A stretch of 64,000 nucleotides of DNA from Sympetrum striolatum (taxonomy: Eukaryota > Arthropoda > Insecta > Odonata > Libellulidae), in NCBI GenBank assembly GCA_947579665.1, contig OX388341.1, positions 2,976,001 through 3,040,000 of the forward strand, read 5' to 3'. The position numbers and the translations under genes are program-made. The notes below the pieces were generated by a model. The model saw only the letters and a list, made by a program, of their open reading frames with translations, was not told the DNA's origin and ran no database searches. The stretch's first letter is position 1, and every line of letters begins with the position of its first letter. Of the stretch, positions 24,659 through 35,630 are shown in pieces.

Positions 24659-24899
24659 ATGTGCGGGGCGGAGGAGGTGGGCAGCAGTGCGGTGCTGTCT
24701 CGCTTGGCCGTTCTCTTCGGGCTGCTGTCGATGGCCGCGCTCATCGCCGCGCTCCTCGGCTCCTCGTGGATCTTCACGGTGGAGCCAGTGCGGCTGCCGC
24801 CCGCCACGCAGAGGACGGACGCCGTCTCCGCCACCGTGACCTTCCGCATCGGCCTCTGGAAGGTGTGCCCGTCGCTGAGGAGGCACAACGCCTCGCACG
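24659..24899 (+). CDS. stg1: Voltage-dependent calcium channel gamma subunit (stargazin-like), coding exon 1
   Basis: Family role: four-helix plasma-membrane protein of the claudin/CACNG (TARP) group, acting as auxiliary subunit of voltage-gated calcium channels or AMPA-type receptors in neurons. The exon encodes 80 codons plus one base. It shows a short cytoplasmic N terminus, TM1 at about residues 11-36 (VLSRLAVLFGLLSMAALIAA), W37, then the first extracellular loop with TFRIGLWKVC (claudin GLWxxC, residues 65-70) and an N-glycosylation site N77-A-S79. The Met at 24659 is preceded in frame by a TGA, so it is the first usable start unless an upstream exon exists. The exon ends at a consensus donor, CACG|GTGAGT. 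It is much more GC-rich than its surroundings. The symbol follows the Drosophila stargazin-like gene by resemblance. Confidence 0.85.
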
Positions 24900-27800
24900 G
24901 TGAGTGCCACGGACATCTAATCTGCAAAGGAATGCGAACCGAACGAAAAATGCTCACAGGAAATATCGAGCGAAATGTAGAGCAATGCCGACCGAATGGC
25001 AGTCGCAGTGATGCAAATACAGAAGAATACGGCTAGAAAACAATCTTTTAATTACTCAATTTAACGTCTCTTGTTGGGAATATTCTAGAATTCTAATGGA
25101 GATAATTACTGAGAAATCCCGTAAAAAATTGTAGTAGCGAATAAATAGATGCCAAACACACCTGCTTATCCTTTATCAGGATGCATTCGTATTAATAAAA
25201 TGTTCGTAATTTCGCCGGGTTTTCGCTAAGAGCATCAAAGCCTCCGTTATTTTAGGACTGAACAAAATGAAGACAAAGTGTTCTTTTCCTTACTAACGTC
25301 CTAGGACTGTGCTTAAATTGAAAGCACGAGGAAAAATGTGAGCATAAAAACCACGTAGATTGGTAAAATGTCGACGGCGGTAGGACAACCGCTAAGGAAC
25401 GCTCTATCATTTTCAGAAGTAGTCTCTTCTTCAGCAATATTTCATCGGTCCCTCTTCTGATTTCATTTGGTTTGCATACTATATTTGGATCGAGTGAATG
25501 CAATCGCAGAAGCCATGACTTGGTTGAAATCCACAAGTCAAAAGCAAAAAAAGCAAGTGGAAGCTCCACAAAAATTATACTAAGATTATTTCGCGAAACT
25601 TAGTATATTTTATGCATCCATCCTGCTCTTATTTTCTTTCTACTTGCATCCTGCCACGATGACTTGTTCCATGGACACGTTTTACTTATTAAACCGATCC
25701 AATGAGGGAGTCACTTCAGCTAGTTTTATTTGTGAAAGTTGTTGTTTCTGTTCGATGCGCTTATTTTCTTTTTATAGTTTGCATCATATTTGTTTGTGAT
25801 CGCAGAAAATTGAATTCTGAAACACTGTGATCTGTGTCGTGAGATTATTTTTTCCCTGTCTCCTCATCCCTTTGCGCAATCAATTTGTTTCTTTAATAAT
25901 TTTTGGAAGCATATCTCCGTCGTACTTTGCTTACATTTTATCTAGGATATTTTAATGAGGACTGTTTCCGTAGGTCGTCCTTCTGTGGATTAGCTTCGGC
26001 GGTACATATACTATACGAAACTGGGGGAGACATATCTGCGAACAATAAACAATAAATCCCTGGTTGTTGCTTTGGCGGCTATGTCCTCTACAGCTGTCTG
26101 AAACACCTTCACCGAGGTTATTCTAAGTTAGCTGTGTTCCTTCGCACTCGTTCTCGGATCGGCGAAATTGCAGGAATCGTTCGATTCCCGTCTTCTTCAA
26201 ACACGTTCTCTGTGAGTTATTTAGCAATCGCAATTCTTTCCTCTGAGGATTCCCAACCTGCATCCCGAAGTCACGCTTGTGATGCTGTAACGTGATGTTT
26301 GCCAATCCTCGCCACTTATTCCGGACAATCACATTCATTCCAATTGCTGAGCGTTTTTTCAGCCGTTAATTTCGCTCAGTTCTAAAAATGCTGCCGCTCT
26401 CCTCCGCCACAGTTTGATCGATACATATTATTATTTGGAGAGGTCGCAACAACTCTCTAAACCTCGGACGTCGGTAACCTTAGATATCAAAACAAAAAGA
26501 CAGAGTACAGCGTTGGAAAAAAACTTTGCAACTGAAGGTTGACAAAGAAAAAAGGCACTTCGTGAGAAAACACCCACAGAAAAGAGGGGTGAAAGAGCGC
26601 GAAAACAAGCTAATATAGAGGAAAATGTGTATCTATGGGCACCCTCTTTTGTTTTTGACTTAATGGTACATTATTTTATAAAAATTGTATATTTTTGACA
26701 TTCATTAACAACTATAACAAGTTTATTAAATGAAAGGAAGCGAAACGATGATTAAAGTAATTTTTTAGCCGAAAACAAAGATTCGCCAAAAGCTTAAAAA
26801 ATCGAACCAAAAAAAGGAGGGGCGAATATGGCCTCCCCACAAAAGGTCACCAAAATCGTTTAAAATGTTTTAAAACAATACAATATGGGGAATATTTTGG
26901 TGTTCCCTCATCAATTCGCATAGCTAGAGCCTGATGTGCCTACATATCTTGATAACACATAACAAATAAAGATAGGAAAGTAAATATAGGAGCATGTGAT
27001 TCCGAAGGATTATTTTTTATTTTGGAGCAAGTTTTTCCTGCAGCCAACTCAGCAGCTATTAAGTCAAGACTTTGTGAAGATGTAGCGATTCAGATGGTGT
27101 ATGAACCCGTTTATCTAAGCAGCTGAAGGCATCGCAGGGAACGCCCATTCCAACGCACAAACTAACATGAGATGAATACGGTTTCCCGTCAAAATTTTGC
27201 TGTCCAGAACAAGCACTAATACAATACAATAACATACAATAATCATAATTCATACAAGAACAGACTCTAGATCTAAACTGCTTGAAAGAAAGTTCCAACT
27301 GCTCACTGCTATCTCAACAAGTAGCATATTTTCGAGTCCACCAGGCTGTAGTTTCACCAGTGCTCGTTTCTACACCTTTTCCTCTGACAACATAGTTAAT
27401 TGGAAATAAATAAATTAACAGAATAACAAAAAATAATAGTTAGTCGATCACCTAACCGCCGTCCTCCCAATATCATTGTTTGCAATTCCTATTTGCCTTT
27501 GTTGGCTGCCACTTGTTTGATTGGCCTAATCGGCCCCTTGGGAATTCGTCCACTGTTTTGCTCCATCCGAACCTCCTCCTCAACAGCCTTGTGTTGCACC
27601 GCCCTCCTCGTATTCCTTTTCGCGAATCCTGTTACCGCCAAAATATCTCGCCATAATACCAGACACGTAGCTGCAGCTACGATTTGTAGTTAGTTGTTAA
27701 ATGATAAGTAGATTCTACACTTATGTGGCTTGATTATTCGCCGTTAAGAGTTAGAAAAAAGACACAATCATGCGTTTTTCACAAATATTTAAGTACTTCA

Positions 27801-28354
27801 GAAAAGAAAGCGCCAAAATAATCAGAAGCACGGATATAACGTGTAATTGTGCTTACCTTCTAAATGCGATTCCTGAGAAACTTCCCTTCATTTCCTACAT
27901 GTTGTAACGGGGATTTGATGAATGAAAATCTTGGCCTTTCGAATCCGTCCCAATCAAGATTCAATTCCGAAAAACTGACCTCTAACTACGTAATTAACTT
28001 TTCCTGAATTTCTTTGCGATATCGACGAAAATTCAGTTAACTTTATCAATTGATTCCTTTAACGGGACTTCCCCAATAGCAAAGATGTGCTCCAGAATGA
28101 AATTCAAAATGACGAACGGGCTTTGGAAAATGCTGTTTGTAAGATGTATTAGTGCAACTCAACAGGAGTGTGCAAAGTATGGAACGAACGTCAACAAAGT
28201 ATGGATATGACCGAATGATATACCGAAATGACGTGCCTCAAAGGTGAGAGAATGGACGATTGGAGTGGGGACCGTGAGAAATAAACGATGAGCTGCTGTT
28301 ACGAATGAAGGTGTGCTCGGATTCAAAGGGAATGCTTGAAAAGGATATCTCATA
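24900..28354 (+). other. Intron 1, 5' part; no recognised element
   Basis: AT-rich intronic sequence. Small ORFs (25252-25569 -, 26123-26338 -, 27059-27298 -, 27493-27693 +) have no domains I can name. Confidence 0.5.
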
Positions 28355-28640
28355 TGTAAAGAATAAAGTTCGTATGTTTGTTTACGCTAAGAACTCGAGA
28401 ACCACAATATGCACGCCTTTAAAAGTTGTCTTCTCTGGGCAGATTGTTGTTTACTTTGTATTTACTTAATTGTCCAACTGTAGACGAGGGAAAGCTTTCT
28501 CATAAGAAATTCATGTGAACTCCATTTTACGCAAAATACACAAAAATGGCGAAAATTCTGAGACAGTAAACAAACGGCTCCCTTGACGACCAAAGCGATT
28601 GTTGAATCCGAGCTCAGGCATGCTTCTATATTTCCAATAC
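28355..28640 (+). mobile_element. Fragment of Helitron-type repeat
   Basis: It contains AATAAAGTTCGTATGTTTGT, then AAATGGCGAAAATTCTGAG, AGTAAACAAACGGCTCCC and TTGTTGAATCCGAGCTCA. These blocks appear in the same order in the Helitron-type elements at 7181-8315 and 31217-32097. Neither terminus is intact. Confidence 0.55.
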
Positions 28641-30568
28641 ATATCGAAATCAGGCTCATTTAAAAGTAATGGTAAGAATTAATGCAGGTTTTCACGACTG
28701 CGAGACTCTTTTAAAGAAACTCTCCAACGACCCGCTAGACGCACGACTGAGCAAGTACATACTTCGGCGGTCGTGCACTCGACCACGTGAAAGCCCGCCT
28801 TTAATGACAGACGAAGAAAAGGCAATCCTACGTATGATTCAACGTACATAGTTTATTTATGTTTCATATGAGCTCATCTTGCAGAGACCACTCGGCTGAA
28901 ATCGAAAGAAGCCGCTCAGTGAACCAAAAATTGCTTTCTTGAATGCGGACTTGAAACTTCACAAATAGTCATTGCAAACAGATTGAATTTTATGTTTATT
29001 TTCGCCGTCTTTTAATATTTTTAAGCGTCGAAAAGCGCGTTAAAACTTGAGTCATTTTCACATAAAATGAGAGTCGGATTTTTCGGAAAAACATTCAATT
29101 TCTTCGGCTTACTCAGGTTATCCAATATTATCTTACGCACGCTTTTGTAGGATAATATTGGAAAAAACGACGATGCAGTTGTTCATTTCTTTGTCTATCG
29201 ATCCGATTCAGTTTTTGCGCTCAGTGATGAGGAGTAGCTCATTAAAACAACAAAATGGTGGACCCGTATTTCAGCCAAATTTAGAGATAAAGTAAGGTAA
29301 ACGGCGATGGACTATCAAGTGTGTTATACTATGTCAATCTGCACAGCTTCTGGATATGGAATCTGAAGAAACTGTTTCGATTCAACCCTGGGATTGCGGT
29401 GGATTTTACGTAAGTGCCGCACGGCTCGGCGACATACAATCCACAAATCCAGGTTAGCTCTCTTTTTGGTGATGTGTATATTTTACATTTTACTTAAGTG
29501 TGTCAACAAATTTTAACCGTAAATAAACTAATGGCGATGTTTACATCCTCTGTATTGATCGAAAATATGGTTGGCAGAATTGTCCTACAGATATTTGGCA
29601 ATTTTAGCCGACCCTTTATGCTACGGCCTCGGAGACAAGCGCTTTCATTACACTCATTTGCTAGGATGATTAGTCTTTTGGTTTGAAAGGAAGGAGAAAT
29701 TAATCTTACTTTTGCCATTTGCGACAAAAGCTGTTACTCAAGCCTCAATATGCCACTTATATGCCTCTGTATGGGGCAGAGAAGGGACCAGATTAGGAAT
29801 AGAAGGCGCTGATGAAAATCATTGGCGAAGGAAAAGGGAAATTTGAGGGGCGAATAAAAACTGAGTGCGTTGAAAGGAGAGTGCAATTGATACGTAGGTG
29901 ATTGGTGGAGACAATTACAGGTATGAAATAGAATCCGAGAATCAGAGAGAAAGATTTGGATTCTAAACATGGAATATTTGGAGATAAAGGAGTTGAGGAG
30001 TTCTGGTTTTGCATTCGGAATCACATTTTAACTTAGAATCTGTGAGGTCTGCGAAGAAATTTATGCGTCGTGTGTCAGACTTGCGCATTGCGGCAAACAA
30101 ACGTTTACTAAAGAGAGAACACTGATGATATGGAGTAAAGACGTTTATTGCGCAGAAAAAAACGAATTTTCATATGTTGAAGGCAGATGTTCATGGATAA
30201 GTAAAAAAGCGCAGTCGGCGTATACACTTCCTGGTCATCGTATACGTATATACAGTCCGCAGTGGCGTAGTCCCGCCTTAGGTCCCAGCAGAACGAGGAA
30301 TGCGGGTAATTTGCAAACGAAGAGGGAAAAACAAGACGTTTACTCGTTCGGCTTCCTTCAAATCCCGTCCTAGAAATTTGTAAGCACCCAAGATTCTTCG
30401 AGGTTTAGAATGTGTGACTCTGGCATCGGTTTGCCGATATAATACTTTTCCTTGCTCTTAGCATGTGACTTATACTTTTTATCTCCATAGTGCACTAAAT
30501 GAAATATGCGCATCGCATCATTTCTGTCAGTTTTTATCTCACATTAGTTAATAAGTTAATTTACCGAG
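28641..30568 (+). other. Intron 1; no recognised element
   Basis: Short ORFs, for example 28669-28851 (+, 60 codons) and 29734-30024 (-), have no recognisable motifs. Confidence 0.4.
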
Positions 30569-30718
30569 ATAATGAAATAATAAAAACTTTGTAATCTTCC
30601 ACAGAAATAACGACTGGTTTCGCCGGCGAGCCAGCATTACCAACTTGATAAATTGGCTCGCCGGCGAAACTAGTCGTTATTTCTGTGGAAGATTACAAAG
30701 TTTTTATTATTTCATTAT
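30569..30718. repeat. Long palindrome, 65-bp arms, 20-nt loop, one mismatch
   Basis: Arms 30569-30633 and 30654-30718 are inverted copies (outer end ATAATGAAATAATAAAAAC, inner end CGCCGGCGAGCCA) with a single G/A difference. The loop is GCATTACCAACTTGATAAAT. Sequence just after it (GGCCTTCCACGAGGTTACGCC) resembles 45625-45655, so it may be a terminal inverted dimer of a repeat family. Confidence 0.95.
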
Positions 30719-31131
30719 TATGGCCTTCCACGAGGTTACGCCTTACCATATTCAATATATACCGAGATTAATATTAGCACCAGCATTGGGTCTAGAACAC
30801 CCCTGAAAATATCTCTTTAGTTCTCCTGTTGTAAATTGTTCTCGATACTATTGTGTTTAGCTTGGGTTGGATAGATGCTGAGGACATCTGTCGCTTACGT
30901 AGTATCTATAAGAATTAATCACTAATGCTGCATGGAGTGACAGATGAGGTGTCGAAACATAGGTTGTGGTTTGTGTTTTGGGTGATTTAAAAAAATGTTG
31001 CTTGAACTTCTTTGGTCTTTCTTTGAGTTTCGAACGAGATTTAGATAAAATCAATGGATCACGGATTAATTTTGATTCGACGAAGTTTGAGGAACTGCTA
31101 CAACTTTAATGGAGAAAACTGCTGTTTTTAT

Positions 31132-31214
31132 GTACACTCCTGGCCAGAATTAACGCAGCACCTCCCTAGCGATCCTTACGGCCGGTGCTGCGTTAATTTT
31201 GGCCAGGAGTGTAC
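31132..31214. mobile_element. Palindromic MITE, Tc1/mariner-like termini
   Basis: The 31-bp arms (31132-31162, 31184-31214) differ at one base and read GTACACTCCTGGCCAGAATT and on to CGCAGCACC, with a 21-nt centre. TA dinucleotides at 31133-31134 and 31212-31213 could be the target duplication. CACTCCTGGCCAAAATTAA resembles Tc1/mariner terminal repeats. No coding capacity. Confidence 0.75.
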
Positions 31215-31216
31215 TA

Positions 31217-32097
31217 TCTATATATTAATGCGTGAAGAGAAAACTTTGGATCCCTTTTTAAGGATATTGCGCAAACGGAGCAGTTTGAGATTTGACATAG
31301 TTAAACCTTATATGTAGAAGGAGTGCAGAAAGCTAAAATCTTTGTCCAAATATCCTTGGTTCGACTCTGGACCAGTATAATCGTCTCTCATAATAAATGC
31401 ACACAAAGTTCATTTGATTGATTGCAGACATTTTTTTCTTTTGCAGCATTAGATCAGAAATAATAGTAGTAGGAAGTCTAGATTAATACCAAAAGAAAGG
31501 AAATTAAATAAAGATTCTTATTTTGGTCGTAGAATATCGCATTCGAGTCGAAATTACGAGAACTCTGGCAAAATGAAGGAAAATGTTGTGAAATTTGTTC
31601 GTAGTAAACAAACCAGTCCCCCTGGCGACCAAGGCGAATCCGAGCTTATGCGTTTTCACATTAGAAGGGGATTTTATCTCCAAACCAAATTAATGGTAGG
31701 GACTCATGTCAGAAATTATGAAAAGAGGGTAATTAACCCAGATGCCAGCAGTTGCTAACTGATTAATAAATAACAGGGATATAATTTACGGAATTTTTTT
31801 TTGAAAATCAATCTTTAAAATTAAAAATAACTATGAATTGTATCAAAAAATAAAAAAAGCTACAAGCTATTTTATTTATTTTTCTAACATTAAAATTTTG
31901 CATTTATTGAAGGGAATTAAGGCAAACCCTAATGACGTATTTGTACACGCTCACAGCTGACGTAATAGAAAAATCATGAAATAAATTATAAGCAATGATT
32001 ATATAGGTATAATCTTTGACAAAAGAACCTCAATATCGTTCAGACTTAAGAATTCAATGAATTATGGTCGAATTTCGACCACTGGGCGATACTTTAG
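31217..32097 (+). mobile_element. Non-autonomous Helitron-type element (881 bp)
   Basis: It starts TCTATATATTAATGCGTG after an A. Near the 3' end is the hairpin GGTCG-AATTT-CGACC followed by ACTGGGCGATACTTTAG and T, a slightly altered CTRR terminus. The 5' 170 bp matches the hAT-disrupted element at 42573, and the 3' 170 bp matches the element ending at 46275. It also carries the shared AGTAAACAAACCAGTCCCCC block. No ORF of note. Confidence 0.7.
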
Positions 32098-32551
32098 TAC
32101 AATACAATTATATGTGCTTTGCAATACAATACAAAGTCACTGATTAAATCACAGGCTTCATCAACTTTGCTCTTTTATTGCAAAGTAAATGGCGAATTCA
32201 AAGGACATTCTGATCCAAGACCTGATTTTTCTGCTACGAATTCCACTACTCCCAAAAGAGCGAAACTTCTTTAGACCTCCGTTGATTCCTTATCTGCTGC
32301 TGTCACAGTCCGTGTTTCTCACCCAATCAAGTGGACACAAATATTAGAATTATCTTTACAGAATTATAGAGATAATTTTTTGAAATCCAAATTCGGATGC
32401 TCTTTTAGACCATTCTCTCACTGCTCGTAATCTTATTGACCAAATAGAATATCTCTTCGGTGGGCTCCTTATCTTACGTGGAAATTATCACCTTTGTTTT
32501 TACTACTCTTTTTTCTATAATATTTAGTTATTTTAAGGTCGTGTTTTCCCA
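32098..32551 (+). other. Intron 1; no recognised element
   Basis: AT-rich spacer; nothing recognised. Confidence 0.5.
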
Positions 32552-32565
32552 TTCGATGGAGGATA
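32552..32565. repeat. Target-site duplication of the Jockey-type LINE, left copy
   Basis: TTCGATGGAGGATA occurs here and again at 37507-37520 with no mismatch, exactly flanking the LINE. Confidence 0.9.
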
Positions 32566-32912
32566 GCAGTTCGTTGACGCTTGGCAAGCTGTAGCCTATA
32601 TGCAAATGTTTGCTTTATAGGCAGTAACGCTGGTGCTAGGTAAGGTTACAGGGGTAGAGGCACAGCACAGTACACATTAACGCAGGCATTAGGTTATTTT
32701 ATTAGGGATAGGGTTAGGTATGGATGACAGATGAGTTGACAGTGCAGCATGAAGGTAAGGGTAGCTGTAAGGAAAGTGGTTAAGAAGAAGCTAAGTTATC
32801 GAGAGGGCAGAAGGTGGTGACGACTGAAAGGAAAAAGATGTTTAAAATAATTTTGCGCGAAGGTATGGGGAATGTGTTTTTTTTAAAGGGCTATAGAGTT
32901 ACTGACTATTGG

Positions 32913-35630
32913 TTACCATTTCTTCCTGCGGGCTTTTTTATAGGGGGTGAATTTAAATTGGTGGACGACAGTTTTAGGTAATTTTATCTTTTTCTTTTTG
33001 CGGTGTTCTCTGGGGGTGTAATTCCAAATATTCTGTAGGAGGGGGTTTTCAAGGTTCGCAAGGTTCATTTCAAATTTATTAATCATTTTAGCGACCAAGT
33101 TACTTACTGTTGTTAATTGGTGGTAGTTTTTGATTTCTGCAAGTGAGACCAGTTTGTTAGTGGATGTAACAGAGCGGATACATTTATTGTAAAACGTTTC
33201 GATTTTTTTAATATTGTATTTTTGAGTGTTGAAGGTGAGGATTGAGGCGTAAGTGAGGTGGGGGAGGACAAATGAATTTATAAGTCTCAGTTTGGTTCTG
33301 GTGGAGAGGGGGCTTTTTCGGTTTAGAAGAGGGTTCAATTTAAATTTTGCAAATTGCGCCTTTGAGATACTATTATTGATGTGTTCCGTCCAAGAAAGTG
33401 AATCGTTGATAGTGATGCCAAGAAATTTGGTAGAGGAAGACTTGGGGATAGGGGTATTGGAAAGTTCGACTAGTTCTGAGGTGGGCCGTTTTTGATTGAT
33501 ACTGAAGCTCATGTGTGAGCATTTGGAAGGATTGATGGAGAGATGCCATTTCTCGAGCCAAGTTTCTAATTTGAGATTGTATGCATTGATGCGGTGAACA
33601 GCTAAGTTGGGCGAAGGAGACTGTGATGCAATTGTTAGGTCGTCGGCGTAAAGAAATCGTTTTATTTGAGGATCATTCGGCAAGTCATTAATGAATATGT
33701 TGAATAATATCGGGCTGATGATGCTGCCTTGAGGCACACCTGCAGAGATAGGAAGAGGAGGAGAGATGTGGTTGTTGTATCTGACCTGAATCGTTCGGTT
33801 TTTTAGAAAAGATTGAATGATTTTACAGATAGAGGGAGGAAAAGAAAGTGTTAACAGTTTGTAAATAAGCCCTTGGTGCCAGACTCGATCAAATGCTTTG
33901 TGGATGTCGTAAAATACAACTTGAGTGGCTTGCTTCCTATAGATGTGACCATGGATGATAAACTCAAGTAGTCTGAGCACTTGGTGTGTGGTAGAAAGGT
34001 GGTTTGTGAAACCCATCTGTTCTGGGATGATTATTTTGTTGCTTTTAACGTGATCCTGAATTATTCTGTGGAGGATTTTTTCAAAGACTTTGGAAATAGA
34101 TGAGAGAAGAGTGATGGGGCGGTGATTAGAAATTAGAGTGGGGTCTTTTTGGGGTTTAGGGATGAAGTGAACTGTGCCCAGTTTCCATGCCTCTGGAAAA
34201 TAATGAAGTTGAAGGCAAGAGTTAAAAAGATCTACAAGGAGAGAAATGAACTGTGGGACATTAGAAAGGAGTTTAAGGATTTTGTTGGAAAATGGGTCAG
34301 GGCCAGGAGCTTTTCGGATGTTGAGGTCGTGAAGAATGTTGAAGACTTCAGTGGGGTTGGTAGTAAAAGGGGGGTCGTCCGGTTGAAGTTGTGAAAGGAA
34401 GTCATAAGTAATGTTGATTGGCGCATCGGATTCCAAGTCAGTGGGATTATTCTGCATCAGTGATGAAAGGTAGTCGACAGCAAAATGAGCTTTAGTGGTC
34501 GGATCAAAGTTTAGTTTATCGTTGATTAGAAGAGGCTGGTTGTAGGTGTTAGTGTTGGTGAATGATTTGGATATTTTCCAAAGGGAATTATCTTCAAAAT
34601 TGAGAGAGCTGGAGAAAGCAAGCCACTTAGAAGAGAGAAAGATTTGAAGTTTTTGTTTAATAATATTGCGAATATTGCGTAAGGCAATTTTGTCGTCCTC
34701 TAGTTTGTACAGGTGAAATTGCCGACGGAGGCGATTTCTGCAAGTTATTAGTCGGCGAAGATGGGCAGGCAAGGGAGTATGATTTTTTGGAATGTTTCTA
34801 AGAAAAGTGGTGGCTGATTCTTTGGCAGATGTGATCAAGTCGTTAAGAAGGGATATCTGGAAATCAATTTTCTCGATGGAGGTGTTGTCTCCAATGAGAG
34901 GATAGAAGGAAATCCTATGAATGATGAAGTCTTTAAATTGCTGCCAGTTGATGTGTGGTGTGATGGGGTCCGGAGAGTGATTGAGCAAGCCAGAGATAGA
35001 GGCAGAAACTGGGAAGTGATCTGAGTCGAGCACTTTGTGGACAATTGGGGGCGAAAGGTCGTGATAATTTCGAGAAATGATGAAGTCAAGCACATCTGCA
35101 GATTTACTTGTTGCACGTGTCGGAGTGAATGGAGAGAAGACAGTTAAGTTGGATGATTGGAGGAATCTGAAAAGTTTGGATCCATTGTTGTTCATTGAAG
35201 AAGAGCCCCAAGTGGGATGTTTACTATTCCAATCACCTAAGAAGATGGCAGGTTTGGGAGAAGAGGAGAAGAAACATAAATCATTGGAGTTCAGACGACC
35301 ATGTTTGAGATATACAGAATATAATTGGAGAGGGTGGTTATTGAGAATGATTTCGATTCCCAAGAGATCGACGGAAGAGATTTTTGGAACCGGAAGAGTG
35401 GAAAATGTAATGGATTTGTGGACCAGAATGGCCAGTCCATTGGAAGAAGAACCCAAGTCTAGTCGAACAATATTGTAGTTTGGTGTGAATAATTTCTGAA
35501 GAGGGTTGAGTTTGGTCTCCTGTAAGAAGGCAATGTGGATATTTGATGCTGCACAGAAGTCAAGAAATTCGGATATTTTGGGGCGAATGCTGCGTGCGTT
35601 GAATGTGACTAAATTAATTGAGGAAGCCAT
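32913..35630 (-). CDS. LINE ORF2: APE endonuclease and reverse transcriptase (905 aa)
   Basis: This enzyme nicks target DNA and primes reverse transcription there. Endonuclease residues are all visible: N11, E38 (FLQETKL), D133 and N135 (LGDWNSKHP), D182 and the S203-D204-H205 triad. The reverse transcriptase spans about 430-760: KAPGPD near 440, PISNHRPITLLS-type motif near 500-510, D575 (FYDIHKAFDRVW), AGVPQGSIISP near 630-640 and the YADD box with D663/D664. The C-terminal part has no RNase H and ends in a Lys/Arg-rich tail. Length and domain order match Jockey-clade ORF2. All catalytic positions are intact. Confidence 0.93.
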   Translation of the reverse strand: MASSINLVTFNARSIRPKISEFLDFCAASNIHIAFLQETKLNPLQKLFTPNYNIVRLDLGSSSNGLAILVHKSITFSTLPVPKISSVDLLGIEIILNNHPLQLYSVYLKHGRLNSNDLCFFSSSPKPAIFLGDWNSKHPTWGSSSMNNNGSKLFRFLQSSNLTVFSPFTPTRATSKSADVLDFIISRNYHDLSPPIVHKVLDSDHFPVSASISGLLNHSPDPITPHINWQQFKDFIIHRISFYPLIGDNTSIEKIDFQISLLNDLITSAKESATTFLRNIPKNHTPLPAHLRRLITCRNRLRRQFHLYKLEDDKIALRNIRNIIKQKLQIFLSSKWLAFSSSLNFEDNSLWKISKSFTNTNTYNQPLLINDKLNFDPTTKAHFAVDYLSSLMQNNPTDLESDAPINITYDFLSQLQPDDPPFTTNPTEVFNILHDLNIRKAPGPDPFSNKILKLLSNVPQFISLLVDLFNSCLQLHYFPEAWKLGTVHFIPKPQKDPTLISNHRPITLLSSISKVFEKILHRIIQDHVKSNKIIIPEQMGFTNHLSTTHQVLRLLEFIIHGHIYRKQATQVVFYDIHKAFDRVWHQGLIYKLLTLSFPPSICKIIQSFLKNRTIQVRYNNHISPPLPISAGVPQGSIISPILFNIFINDLPNDPQIKRFLYADDLTIASQSPSPNLAVHRINAYNLKLETWLEKWHLSINPSKCSHMSFSINQKRPTSELVELSNTPIPKSSSTKFLGITINDSLSWTEHINNSISKAQFAKFKLNPLLNRKSPLSTRTKLRLINSFVLPHLTYASILTFNTQKYNIKKIETFYNKCIRSVTSTNKLVSLAEIKNYHQLTTVSNLVAKMINKFEMNLANLENPLLQNIWNYTPREHRKKKKIKLPKTVVHQFKFTPYKKARRKKW

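Noticed and set aside
25700..25725. Helitron-like end CACTTCAGCTAGT
   Set aside because: No hairpin precedes it and no matching element body is visible.
35077..35478. 133-aa + strand ORF
   Set aside because: It is the antisense shadow of LINE ORF2; the same applies to other + strand ORFs in 33.2-37.3 kb.
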